A stretch of DNA of 64,000 nt, taken from Streptomyces sp. NBC_01717 (lineage in GTDB: Bacteria; Actinomycetota; Actinomycetes; Streptomycetales; Streptomycetaceae). The first letter of the stretch is position 1, and every line of letters begins with the position of its first letter. The stretch is from contig NZ_CP109178.1 in NCBI RefSeq assembly GCF_036248255.1, positions 6,784,001 through 6,848,000 on the forward strand, in the 5' to 3' direction. The translations under genes and the position numbers were made by a program. Below are positions 53,890-62,098 of this stretch, in pieces. The notes beneath the pieces were generated by a model that ran no database searches, was not told the DNA's origin, and saw only the letters and a program-made list of their open reading frames with translations.

Positions 53890-54708
53890 TCAGCTCACCC
53901 GTTCTGCCAGCGCAAGCGTCCGGTGGGCCGCTGCGACTACCGCCGCGTCCACGAAACGGCCGTCCGGCAGTGCCAGTGCGCCTGCCTCGGTGAGGGCTGC
54001 CGCCACGATTTCCTGGGCCGAGTCGATCTCCTCCGAAGTGGGCCGGAACGCCCTCTCGATCACCGGTAGCTGCCGGGGGTGGATGGCCGCCCGGCCGATG
54101 AATCCCAGCGCGCGGCCGTGCGCGCAGGAGTGCCGCAGGCCGTCCAGGTCCCGTACGTCCGGGAACACCGACTGGGTCGGAGGGGCGAGGCCGGCCGCGC
54201 GGGCGGCGACCACCACCCGGCTGCGTGACCAGTCGAGGCCCCGGTCGTCCCGCACCCCCAGATCGGCCCGGAGATCGGCCTCGCCGAGGGCGATCGAGCG
54301 GACCTGGGGGTGGGAGGCCGCGACCGTGTACGCGTGCTCGATGCCGAGCGCCGACTCCAGCAGCGGACAGAGCACCACGCCGGGTGCGAGCGCCGCGATG
54401 TGGTGGACGGTCGCGGCATGCGTGATCTTCGGCAGGCGGAGTTCGGCGAGGCCCGGCAGCCCGGCCAGGGCCAGGACGTCGGCCTCTGTGTGGACCCGGA
54501 CATGCACCGGCGTGGCCGTGTCGGCGGCCGGCTCGGTGAGGAGTTCGGCGGTGGCTGACCGGGCGTACTCCTTACGGTCCGGTGCGACCGCGTCCTCCAG
54601 GTCGACGATCACCACGTCCGCGCCCGAGTCGCGTGCCTTGCGCACCACGTCCGGCCGGTCCCCGGGAACGTACAGCCACGTCAGATGCACCTCTTCGGCC
54701 GCGGTCAC
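53890..54708 (-). CDS. CitE-like HpcH/HpaI-family acyl-CoA lyase
   Basis: 272 residues. Family motifs: WLYVPGDRPDVVRKARDSGA, VIVDLEDAVAPDRK with Mg-binding Asp/Glu, LRLPKITHAATVH, and PLLESALGIEHAYTVA. Members cleave or form malyl-CoA-, citramalyl-CoA- or citryl-like thioesters, or hydrolyse them. GTG at 54708 overlaps the stop of the CoA-transferase gene, so the two proteins probably act in sequence on the same acyl-CoA. Last gene of a seven-gene operon. Confidence 0.88.
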   Translation of the reverse strand: MTAAEEVHLTWLYVPGDRPDVVRKARDSGADVVIVDLEDAVAPDRKEYARSATAELLTEPAADTATPVHVRVHTEADVLALAGLPGLAELRLPKITHAATVHHIAALAPGVVLCPLLESALGIEHAYTVAASHPQVRSIALGEADLRADLGVRDDRGLDWSRSRVVVAARAAGLAPPTQSVFPDVRDLDGLRHSCAHGRALGFIGRAAIHPRQLPVIERAFRPTSEEIDSAQEIVAAALTEAGALALPDGRFVDAAVVAAAHRTLALAERVS

Positions 54709-55904
54709 AGGACGCCTTCCGCCCGTAGCGCGGCAATGTCCGGTCCTGACAGGCCGAGCCCGGTCAGGATCTCCTCGGTGTCCGCGCCGTGCGGACGGCC
54801 CGCCCAGCGGATCGAGCCCGGGGTCCGGGAGAGCCGGAAGAGGACGTTCTGCATCCGCAGCGGGCCCAGTTCGGGATCGGGGACCTCGGCGACGGAGCCC
54901 AGGGCCCGGTACTGCGGATCCTCCATCACGTCCCGGATGTCGTGGATGGGGGCGATGGCCGCCTCCGCCTTCTCGAACGCGGAGATCGCGTCGTCGCGGG
55001 TGTGCCGGGCCATCCAGGTGCCGACCGCCTCGTCGAGTTCGTCGGAGTGTTCGGCGCGGGTGGTGCCGGAGGCGAACCACGGCTCGTCGATCAGCTCCGC
55101 CCGGCCGACCAGACGCATCACACGTTCGGCGATGGACTGGGCGGAGGTGGAGACGGCGACCCACTGGTCGTCGGACGTGCGGTACGTATTGCGCGGGGCG
55201 TTGTTGCGCGAGCGGTTGCCGGTGCGTTCCTGGACGTAGCCGAGCTGGTCGTACCAGAGCGGCTGCGGGCCGAGCACGGTAAGGATCGGCTCGATGATCG
55301 CCAGATCGACGACCTGGCCCTCCCCGGTGCGGTCCCGCCCGGCCAGCGCCGCCATCACGGCGTACGCGGTGGCGAGTGCCGCGATCGAGTCGGCGAGACC
55401 GAAGGGAGGCAGGGTAGGCGGCCCGTCCGGCTCGCCGGTGATCGCGGCGAAACCGCTCATGGCCTCGGCGAGTGTGCCGAAACCGGGGCGGCTCGCGTAC
55501 GGGCCGAACTGGCCGAAGCCGGTGACGCGGGTCAGCACCAGGCGCGGGTTGACGGCGCTCAGCTCCTCCCAGCCGATGCCCCACCGCTCCAGCGTCCCCG
55601 GCCGGAAGTTCTCGATGATCACATCGCTGGAGGCGGCCAGCCGGAGGAGGACGTCGCGCCCGCCGGGAGTGGAGAGGTCGAGGGTGAGATTGCGTTTGTT
55701 GCGGCCGAGCAGCTTCCACCACAGGCCGATGCCGTCCTTCGTCGGGCCGTGGCCACGCGACGGGTCGGGCTTGCGCGGATGCTCGACCTTGACCACCTCG
55801 GCGCCGAAGTCGCCGAGCATGGTGGCCGCGAGAGGGCCCGCGAAGAGCGTGGCGAGGTCGAGGACCCGCAGACCGGAGAGGGGTGCTTCCGTGGGCGCGG
55901 TCAT
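54705..55904 (-). CDS. Class III (CaiB/BaiF) CoA-transferase
   Basis: 399 residues. Typical N-terminus SGLRVLDLATLFAGPLAATM with GDFGAEVVKVEHP. The catalytic aspartate is in PFGLADSIAALATAYAVM; also LSTPGGRDVLLRLAASSDVI and NFRPGTLERWG. Moves CoA between carboxylic acids (formyl-, succinyl- or citramalate-type substrates). ATG at 55904 overlaps the ribokinase stop; the CitE-like partner follows with overlap. Together they suggest activation and cleavage of a dicarboxylic acid, for example a succinyl-CoA-dependent citramalate or itaconate-type route; the substrate is unproven. Confidence 0.92.
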   Translation of the reverse strand: MTAPTEAPLSGLRVLDLATLFAGPLAATMLGDFGAEVVKVEHPRKPDPSRGHGPTKDGIGLWWKLLGRNKRNLTLDLSTPGGRDVLLRLAASSDVIIENFRPGTLERWGIGWEELSAVNPRLVLTRVTGFGQFGPYASRPGFGTLAEAMSGFAAITGEPDGPPTLPPFGLADSIAALATAYAVMAALAGRDRTGEGQVVDLAIIEPILTVLGPQPLWYDQLGYVQERTGNRSRNNAPRNTYRTSDDQWVAVSTSAQSIAERVMRLVGRAELIDEPWFASGTTRAEHSDELDEAVGTWMARHTRDDAISAFEKAEAAIAPIHDIRDVMEDPQYRALGSVAEVPDPELGPLRMQNVLFRLSRTPGSIRWAGRPHGADTEEILTGLGLSGPDIAALRAEGVL

Positions 55905-56785
55905 GCGGCGTCGATCTCGCTGCGGTACGGCATGGAGGTCGAGGCGCCAGGCTTCTGTACGCAGAGCGCCGCGGCGATCGACGCCCAGGCCAGGGCCTCC
56001 GGTACGGCCCGCCCTTCGCCGAGGGCCACGGCGAGCGCCCCGACGAAGGTGTCCCCGGCAGCGGTGGTGTCGACGGCGGTCACCTCCGGGGCGGGGAAGT
56101 GCACCGTTTCGCTGCCCCGGGCCGCGTACAGGCAGCCCTTCGAACCGAGGGTGATGACGACCTCGGGGACGTGTCGGAGCAGGATCTCTGCCGCCGCGTG
56201 GGGTTCGGTCTTCCCGGAGAGTGCGGCCGCCTCGTGCTCATTGGGGATCAACAGGTCGACGTTGCCGAAGAGCTCGTCCGGCAGGGGTTGTACGGGGGAG
56301 GGGGTGAGGATCGTCCGTACGCCCTGCGCGTGGGCCATCCGGGCACCTTCGACCACGGCCGACAGGGGCAGTTCCAGCTGGAGGAGCAGCAGATCCGCTT
56401 CCGCGATGGCGGCCATCTCGCCGGGGCCGAGCGTGTGGACGGTGCCATTGGCGCCGGGGATCACCACGATGGCGTTGCCGCCCGTGTCGTCGACGACGAT
56501 GTGTGCCGTGCCGCTGGGGCCCTCGGCGGTGTGCAGCAGATCGGTTTCGACGCCGGCGTGCTCCAGTTCGGCCCGGAGCCGTACGCCGTAGACGTCGTCG
56601 CCGACCGCGCCGATCATCAGCACGTCGCCACCCGCGCGGGCGGCGGCGATGGCCTGGTTGGCGCCCTTGCCGCCGGGGATGGTGCGGAACTCCGTTCCGG
56701 TGACGGTCTCCCCGCGCTCCGGGGCCCGTGCGACATAGGCGACAAGGTCCATATTGGTGCTGCCGAGCACCGCGATGGCGGTCAT
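55901..56785 (-). CDS. rbsK: Ribokinase (PfkB family)
   Basis: Phosphorylates ribose (or a related sugar) to the 5-phosphate. 294 residues. PfkB signatures: GGKGANQAIAAARAGG near the N-terminus and DTTAAGDTFVGALAVAL with the catalytic Asp near the C-terminus; substrate-binding GSTNMDLVAYV. ATG at 56785 overlaps the upstream ADP-ribosylglycohydrolase-like gene. No ribose ABC importer is nearby, so the sugar may arise inside the cell from the hydrolases encoded upstream. Another pentose or a nucleoside cannot be excluded. Confidence 0.88.
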   Translation of the reverse strand: MTAIAVLGSTNMDLVAYVARAPERGETVTGTEFRTIPGGKGANQAIAAARAGGDVLMIGAVGDDVYGVRLRAELEHAGVETDLLHTAEGPSGTAHIVVDDTGGNAIVVIPGANGTVHTLGPGEMAAIAEADLLLLQLELPLSAVVEGARMAHAQGVRTILTPSPVQPLPDELFGNVDLLIPNEHEAAALSGKTEPHAAAEILLRHVPEVVITLGSKGCLYAARGSETVHFPAPEVTAVDTTAAGDTFVGALAVALGEGRAVPEALAWASIAAALCVQKPGASTSMPYRSEIDAA

Positions 56786-58146
56786 GGGCGGAGTGCCTCC
56801 TGGTAGGTCAGTTCAGCGAGTGCGTCGAAGCCGACGGAGTCGAAACCCGGGACGGATGTGGCGAGACGGTTCTTGAGCGGGGTGGTCCACCGGACGGGCA
56901 ACGCGTCGGGCCGGCCGGCCAGCAGACCGGCCAGCGAGCCGGCGGTCGCACCGTTCGAGTCCGTGTCCCAACCACCTGAGACCGCACGGCAGATGGAGCC
57001 GGAGAAGTCGCCGTCCGCGTGCGTGAGAGCGGCGGCGAGCAGCGCGGCGTTGGGCAGCACATGGACCCAGTGGTACGCGCCGAACGCGGCGTGCAACCGG
57101 TCGGCGACCGCGTCGAAGTCCGGCTCCCCGCGGGCCGCGTCGATCCCGGTGCGGACAGCGTGCGCGAACCGCGAGCGCGGCGGTACGACGCGCAGCCCGG
57201 TCGCGAGGCAGCCGTGCACATCGGTCTCTCCACCGGCCGCCTCGGCGAGCGCTGCAGCGGTGAACATCGCCCCGTACACGCCGTTGCCGGTGTGGGTGAG
57301 GACCGCGTCCCGGTGGGCCTGCTCGGCGGCGGCAGCGGGGTCGCCGGGATGTGTCCAGCCGTGCACATCGGCGCGGATCTGGGCGCCGATCCACTCCCGG
57401 AACGGGTTGCGGTACCGGGCGGTGTCCGGCGGCTCGATGCCGTCGAGCAGATTGCGGTACGCCACCCGCTCGGCGGTGAAGGTCCGGCCGGCGGGGAGTT
57501 CGTCGAGCCAGAGCCGGGCGAGATCGGCGGTGGAGAAGGACGGTCCGTACCGCTGGATCAACAGCAGGGTGAGGAGCGGGTAATTGAGATCGTCGTCCTC
57601 CGGCATCCCGTCGATGTTCTCGGCGAGCGAGGTGGCGGCGGAGCGGCGGTTCCAGGGGTATGCGGCGGTCAGCTCGGCGGGCAGGCCCCTGGCGGTGAAC
57701 CAGGTGGCGAGCGGCCAGTTCCCGGTGGCCCGGGCCAGTGCGCGGATCCCCGCGAGAGGCAGTTTCTCGACGGGCTTGCCGAGCAGACAGCCGGCGGCGC
57801 GGCCCAGCCAGGCCGCCTCCAGCCGGGCCTTGCCGACCGTCGGAAGCTCCGCACGGGGAGCCGGCCAGTGCGGGCAGGCCGCCCGGATCGCGGCCAGATC
57901 CGTCGGCTCGTCGACGGCCGCCGTCGAGTCGAGCCCCGCGAGTTCGTCGAGCAGCAGCTCGGCGAGCGCGCGGAGTGCGGGCGGCGCGGGGGGCGTCGAC
58001 GCGCCCGCGCGCTCCGGGGCGGGAGTGCCGCCCGCCGCGAACCAGCGGCGCTCGATGTCCCGCACGTCCCGGCCGTCCTCGGCCGCCTGGCGCAGTTCGT
58101 GCCCGATCAGATCCTCCGGCTGCACCCAGGTGACCCGCACGGTCAC
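56782..58146 (-). CDS. ADP-ribosylglycohydrolase-family protein D (N-terminal extension)
   Basis: 454 residues. About 105 extra N-terminal residues precede the ARH fold, which starts at RLEAAWLGRAAGCLLGKPVE. The usual T-D-D-T metal motif is replaced by MPEDDDLNYPLLTLLL; the C-terminal metal motif is VSGGWDTDSNGATAGSLAGL. These variants are consistent with each other and with an active binuclear Mg site, as in a distinct ARH-like subfamily, but the substrate is probably not the classical ADP-ribosyl-arginine. ATG at 58146 overlaps gene C; the stop overlaps ribokinase. Confidence 0.85.
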   Translation of the reverse strand: MTVRVTWVQPEDLIGHELRQAAEDGRDVRDIERRWFAAGGTPAPERAGASTPPAPPALRALAELLLDELAGLDSTAAVDEPTDLAAIRAACPHWPAPRAELPTVGKARLEAAWLGRAAGCLLGKPVEKLPLAGIRALARATGNWPLATWFTARGLPAELTAAYPWNRRSAATSLAENIDGMPEDDDLNYPLLTLLLIQRYGPSFSTADLARLWLDELPAGRTFTAERVAYRNLLDGIEPPDTARYRNPFREWIGAQIRADVHGWTHPGDPAAAAEQAHRDAVLTHTGNGVYGAMFTAAALAEAAGGETDVHGCLATGLRVVPPRSRFAHAVRTGIDAARGEPDFDAVADRLHAAFGAYHWVHVLPNAALLAAALTHADGDFSGSICRAVSGGWDTDSNGATAGSLAGLLAGRPDALPVRWTTPLKNRLATSVPGFDSVGFDALAELTYQEALRP

Positions 58147-59318
58147 GGCGTACCCGCCAGCGTCGTGAACGCCGCCTCGTGCGCACGTCGTCGGGCGGTG
58201 TCCTGCACGAACACCTCGCGGGCGACGTCCGTCAGTGTCCGCGCCGGTGCGTGCAGATCGAGGCGGCTGGCCTCGGCGACCGTTTTCACCCAGGTGGCGG
58301 GGATCGCCGCCTCGCCGTGCAGAGCGCCGGCGAGCGCACCGCTCATCGTGGCGATCGAGTCGCAGTCCCGGCCGTAGTTGACCGAGCCGAGCACCGCGTG
58401 CCGGTAGTCGCCGTCCGCGACGAGCAGCATCCCGAGGGCGATCGGCAGCTCCTCGATGGCGTGCAGCCGGGACGGGCGGCGGGCGCCGAGGGAGGGTGTG
58501 CGGTAGTCGGGCCCGACGGTGTCGAAGGGGGCGACGGCGGTACGCAGCGGTGTCAGTGCCGTCTCGAAGTCCCGGTACCGCACGGCCACTTCACAGACCG
58601 CTTCGATGGCGGCCCGGGTCCCGTCCTTGGCGAGCGACAGACAGGCGTCGACGACGGTTGCGGGCGTCGCGTCCGGCGCGCAGGCGGCGGCGACGGCCGC
58701 CGCGAAGACTCCGGCGGCCTCCCTCCCGTACGACGACTGATGGGCGCCCGCGACATCCAGCGCCTCGGCGTACGCCGCCTGCGGATGGGCGGCGTTGACC
58801 AGACCGACCGGCGCCATGTACATCGCGGCCCCGCAGTTCACGATGTTCCCGGAGCCCGCCTCGCGCGGATCGACATGGCCGTAGTGCAGTCGGGCGACGA
58901 TCCATTTCTCGGCGAGGAAGATCCGCTGCAGCGGCAGCGCCTCGGCCTCCAGCTCCGGGATCCAGCGGGGGGTCGAGATCAGCTCCGGTACGAGATGGTC
59001 GGCGACGCAGTACGCGTCGAGATGGTCCCGCACGGTGCCGTACACCCTTACCAGCGCATGGGTCATCAAGGTGTCGTCGGTGACGTGGCCGTCGCCCTTG
59101 TGGTAGGGGGCGATGGGGCGGGCGGTGCGCCAGTCGTCGCCGTCCCACGGGCCCACGATGCCGGTGATCCGGCCGCCGTGGCGCTCGACGATCTGCTCGG
59201 GGGGCCGGCCCTCGACCGGCCCGCCGAGCGCGTCGCCGACGGCGGCGCCGACGAGGGCGCCGGTGATCCGGTCATCGAGACCGAGCGCGGTGGGTGTTTT
59301 GTTCTGAATCGGCGTCAT
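58143..59318 (-). CDS. ADP-ribosylglycohydrolase-family protein C (intact metal site)
   Basis: 391 residues from ATG 59318 (an upstream ATG at 59333 is possible). ARH fold with N-terminal ITGALVGAAVGDALGGPVEG, the metal motif GHVTDDTLMTHALVRVYG, and the C-terminal NYGRDCDSIATMSGALAGAL. Also a GIVGPWDGDDW loop. All Mg-binding Asp/Thr positions are present, so hydrolysis of an N- or O-glycosidic ribose bond is likely. The start lies inside the 3' end of gene B (47-base overlap), and the stop overlaps gene D. Confidence 0.88.
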   Translation of the reverse strand: MTPIQNKTPTALGLDDRITGALVGAAVGDALGGPVEGRPPEQIVERHGGRITGIVGPWDGDDWRTARPIAPYHKGDGHVTDDTLMTHALVRVYGTVRDHLDAYCVADHLVPELISTPRWIPELEAEALPLQRIFLAEKWIVARLHYGHVDPREAGSGNIVNCGAAMYMAPVGLVNAAHPQAAYAEALDVAGAHQSSYGREAAGVFAAAVAAACAPDATPATVVDACLSLAKDGTRAAIEAVCEVAVRYRDFETALTPLRTAVAPFDTVGPDYRTPSLGARRPSRLHAIEELPIALGMLLVADGDYRHAVLGSVNYGRDCDSIATMSGALAGALHGEAAIPATWVKTVAEASRLDLHAPARTLTDVAREVFVQDTARRRAHEAAFTTLAGTP

Positions 59319-60537
59319 GCCGGGATTGTCCACCCGAAGGGGTCGGTTCCGTGTCTGTCAGCAGCCCGGCGAGTTCGATGAGATCGGTGCCCGCGAGACG
59401 GGGCAGCGCGCATCCCGCGAGGGTGCGGCAGGCCTCGCGCCAGCCGTCCGGGACGGCGGCGATGCCGCCGAGCGCACCGGTCAGCGCGCCGGCCAGGGCG
59501 GGCGCCGAGTCCGCGACCCGTGACAGGCAGGCGGCCGCGGGAACGGCCTGGGCGATCTCGCCGCGGGCCGCGGTGGTCAGAGCCAGGGCGACCGGTACGG
59601 TCTCGGCCGCGGCGATCCCGTAGCTGTAGACATGGTCGACGATCTGATGCTCCAGCACGGGTACGAGCGCGAAGGCGCCGGCTGCCTCGCCGACGAAGTC
59701 GCGGGCGATCCGGACGGCGTGAGCGGCGTTGCGGGCGATCTCGGTGCCCTCGGGGAGCTGGACGAGCGCGGCGTTCACCGCGGTGTCGACGTCGGCTCCG
59801 CCCAGCGCCTCGGCGATCGCGGCGGCCATCGCGCGGGCGCCGTGCACACCGTCGCCGTCCTGGGTGTAACGGGCATCGAACTCGGCGAGTTCGGCGGCGG
59901 CCCAGGGCCGGCCGGGGTGGACGACCGCCAGCACGGCAGCCCGTACGCAGGCCGCGTCGTCGAAGTAGTGCGGGTTGTCGTGGCCGGTGGCGGGCGGCCG
60001 CAGTCCGGCGGCGAGATTGCCGAGCCCGGCCCGGACCGAGATCCGGGCGCGCAGCGGGAGAACCGCCGACTCGACCTCGGGCGCCCGTGCGGCGGCCGCG
60101 GCGACCTCGGCGGCCAGCGCGTTCCATGCGACGTCGATGGCGGCCCGCATCCGGCGGTCGGGGGAGAGCCCGTGCAGCGGACCGGCCGCCGAAGCCAGCA
60201 CGGTCCCGGCGGCGAACGCGGCCCACTCGGCGTCGTCGGAGGGACCGAGCCGCAGTGGCTCGGGCGGCTGGTTGAGTGCGATGGGCACGGGGAGGGTGGT
60301 GGTGGCGTTCTGCTCGGCGAAGGTGTCGAGCTCCCGGGTGAGCCGACGCGTCCATTCGGGCATCCGGGCCGCCCGGTGACGCGCCGCCGGCCATCCGGCG
60401 GCATCCCCCGAGGCCAGCCCGAGCAGCAGCCCCTCGATCCGGGCCCGGCGCCCCGGCAGGGGCCGGTTCAGGGGCTGCTTCAGGGGCAGGGTGGAACGAT
60501 TCTCCGGGCGGGGCTCGGTGTCCCGCGCGGTAGTCAT
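59272..60537 (-). CDS. ADP-ribosylglycohydrolase-family protein B (degenerate metal site)
   Basis: 421 residues. The ARH fold is recognisable (IEGLLLGLASGDAAGWPAAR, TQDGDGVHGARAMAAAIAEA, ALTGALGGIAAVPDGWREAC). However, the first metal motif T-D-D-T reads GPSDDAEWAAFAAG, and the second, normally G-R-D-x-D-T, reads LSRVADSAPALAGAL, losing one aspartate and the threonine. It is probably a non-catalytic or altered-substrate paralogue that could partner gene A or C. ATG 60537 overlaps gene A's stop (ATGA). The C-terminal 15 residues overlap gene C. Confidence 0.82.
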   Translation of the reverse strand: MTTARDTEPRPENRSTLPLKQPLNRPLPGRRARIEGLLLGLASGDAAGWPAARHRAARMPEWTRRLTRELDTFAEQNATTTLPVPIALNQPPEPLRLGPSDDAEWAAFAAGTVLASAAGPLHGLSPDRRMRAAIDVAWNALAAEVAAAAARAPEVESAVLPLRARISVRAGLGNLAAGLRPPATGHDNPHYFDDAACVRAAVLAVVHPGRPWAAAELAEFDARYTQDGDGVHGARAMAAAIAEALGGADVDTAVNAALVQLPEGTEIARNAAHAVRIARDFVGEAAGAFALVPVLEHQIVDHVYSYGIAAAETVPVALALTTAARGEIAQAVPAAACLSRVADSAPALAGALTGALGGIAAVPDGWREACRTLAGCALPRLAGTDLIELAGLLTDTEPTPSGGQSRHDADSEQNTHRARSR

Positions 60538-61835
60538 GACACCACCGCCGCGGGTCCGTCCGCGGCGGACGGACCCGACGGACCGTCGGCGAGAACGGCG
60601 GTGTGCCGGGCTGTGGCGGCCGGAGGCCGGGCGCCGGCGGGGCTGCCGCCGGCCTCGCGGGGCCTGCCGCCTGTGCCGGATGTGCCGGTCCCGTTGCCGG
60701 TCCCGCTGTCCCTGCCGTCCCCGCAGCTCCCCGCGCCGTCCGGCTCGTCCGTCTCGTCCGGGGTGAGCAACTCCGCGATGTCCAGGACGTGGTGCCCCCG
60801 CATCGACGGCAGGCAGCTGCCTCGGACCGGCCCGATCGCCCGCCCCCAGTTCCGGGGGATCGCGGATACCCCGCCCAGCGCACCGGCCAGCGCACCCGCG
60901 ACCGCTGCCGTGGTGTCCGCGTCGCGGCCCATGTTGACCGCCGTCAGCACCGCCGTACGGAAGTCGCCGCGCGCCGCCGCGAACGCGCCGAACGCCAGGC
61001 CCACCGCCTCCGGTGCCAGGTCCGTCCACGGGTAGCCGCCCACCACGACCGCGGAGCGCACCGCGCGTTCCCTCGTGAGGCGGTCCGGGTGCCTGTGCTG
61101 CGCGGCCGTCACCGCCCGCCGCAGCGAGCGCGCGGTCCAGGAGTCCATCGGTACGACGGACAGGGCGGCCGCGATCACGGACGTGACCCCCGCTCCCGCC
61201 ATCGCGGCGGCCACCCCGGCCGCCACCGCCTGGCCGCCGTAGATGCCCTCCCCGTCATGGCTGACCTGCCCGTCGATCGCGACCAGGCGCGCGGCCTCCG
61301 CGGGCCGGCCTGCCGCGAAGACCCCGAACGGGGCCGCGCGCATAGCGAGTCCGTCGCTCCAGGCGTGCCGGTGCTGGGCGGAGATCGGGGCGGCGAGGCC
61401 CCGGCGCAGATTCTCCAGGGTGCCGCGCTCGCTGAACCCGGCGCCGCGGAACGGCCCCTCGTCCAGGTCGGCGATCCACAGGTGCCAGGCCCGCTCGACA
61501 TGGGTGACAGTCAGCGCCGAACCGTGCCGGGCGAGCAGCAGCCCGGAGAAGATCGCGTACTCCGTGTCGTCGGTACCGGCCGGGTCGTCGCTGACGAAGC
61601 CTTCAATCCGGCCCCAGCGGCGGCGGATCTCGGAGGGTCGCAGGTTCTCCGCGGGTGCGCCCAGCGCATCGCCCACGGCAAGGCCGAGGAGCGCACCCCT
61701 GGCCCGGTCGGCCCGGTCCAGGCGGCCGGGACCGTCGGCGTGGCTCGCGTCGAGGCGGTGCGCGTCGTTCCGGGCTGCCTCCGCCGTGCCCCCGCCCGTG
61801 CGCGGTTCTGCCGGATTGCCTGCAATCAACTCCAT
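60534..61835 (-). CDS. ADP-ribosylglycohydrolase-family protein A (intact metal site)
   Basis: 433 residues; ATG at 61835 with GAAGGGTCGACGCG before it. Motifs: ARGALLGLAVGDALGAPAEN, AGTDDTEYAIFSGLLLARHG, SHDGEGIYGGQAVAAGVAAA and NMGRDADTTAAVAGALAGAL, i.e. a complete binuclear metal site. The C-terminal 85 residues are low-complexity Gly/Thr/Ala/Pro. First gene of the seven-gene operon, read away from the VIT-family gene. Biochemical substrate unknown; ADP-ribosyl-protein, O-acetyl-ADP-ribose or an N-ribosylated metabolite are possible for the family. Confidence 0.88.
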   Translation of the reverse strand: MELIAGNPAEPRTGGGTAEAARNDAHRLDASHADGPGRLDRADRARGALLGLAVGDALGAPAENLRPSEIRRRWGRIEGFVSDDPAGTDDTEYAIFSGLLLARHGSALTVTHVERAWHLWIADLDEGPFRGAGFSERGTLENLRRGLAAPISAQHRHAWSDGLAMRAAPFGVFAAGRPAEAARLVAIDGQVSHDGEGIYGGQAVAAGVAAAMAGAGVTSVIAAALSVVPMDSWTARSLRRAVTAAQHRHPDRLTRERAVRSAVVVGGYPWTDLAPEAVGLAFGAFAAARGDFRTAVLTAVNMGRDADTTAAVAGALAGALGGVSAIPRNWGRAIGPVRGSCLPSMRGHHVLDIAELLTPDETDEPDGAGSCGDGRDSGTGNGTGTSGTGGRPREAGGSPAGARPPAATARHTAVLADGPSGPSAADGPAAVVS

Positions 61836-61962
61836 CGCGTCGACCCTTCGCTCGTACCGAGCCAGTTCTCGTACCTGTCCGATCTGTGCCACGCGGAGCA
61901 CCGACAGAGGCCGATAAACGCAACAAAAGGGCCACTCGGATGACGGGATCCCCTACGTAAGG

Positions 61963-62005
61963 CAGGCCGTACTTACCTGGTCAGAGGGCAGGTAAGTACG
62001 GCCTG
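61963..62005. promoter_or_regulatory. 16-bp inverted repeat between the ARH operon and the VIT gene
   Basis: CAGGCCGTACTTACCT (61963-61978) pairs perfectly with AGGTAAGTACGGCCTG (61990-62005) around 11 bases. It is about 130 bases before the ARH operon start and 95 before the VIT start, on divergent genes. Too far from any gene end to be a terminator; an operator for a dimeric repressor or a VIT leader hairpin is more likely. Confidence 0.6.
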
Positions 62006-62098
62006 GCTTGCTGGCGGGGGATTCCTTTCGTGCGTACTTTCGGAGGTGTTGAGCGGAGGTGGGGCGAGCAGAACCCGCTGCCGGAGAAGGGGAGAGCT

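Noticed and set aside
59272..59318. Overlap of ARH genes B and C as a possible frameshift in one longer gene
   Set aside because: Each frame encodes a full ARH domain with its own N-terminal and C-terminal motifs, so these are two overlapping genes rather than a broken one.
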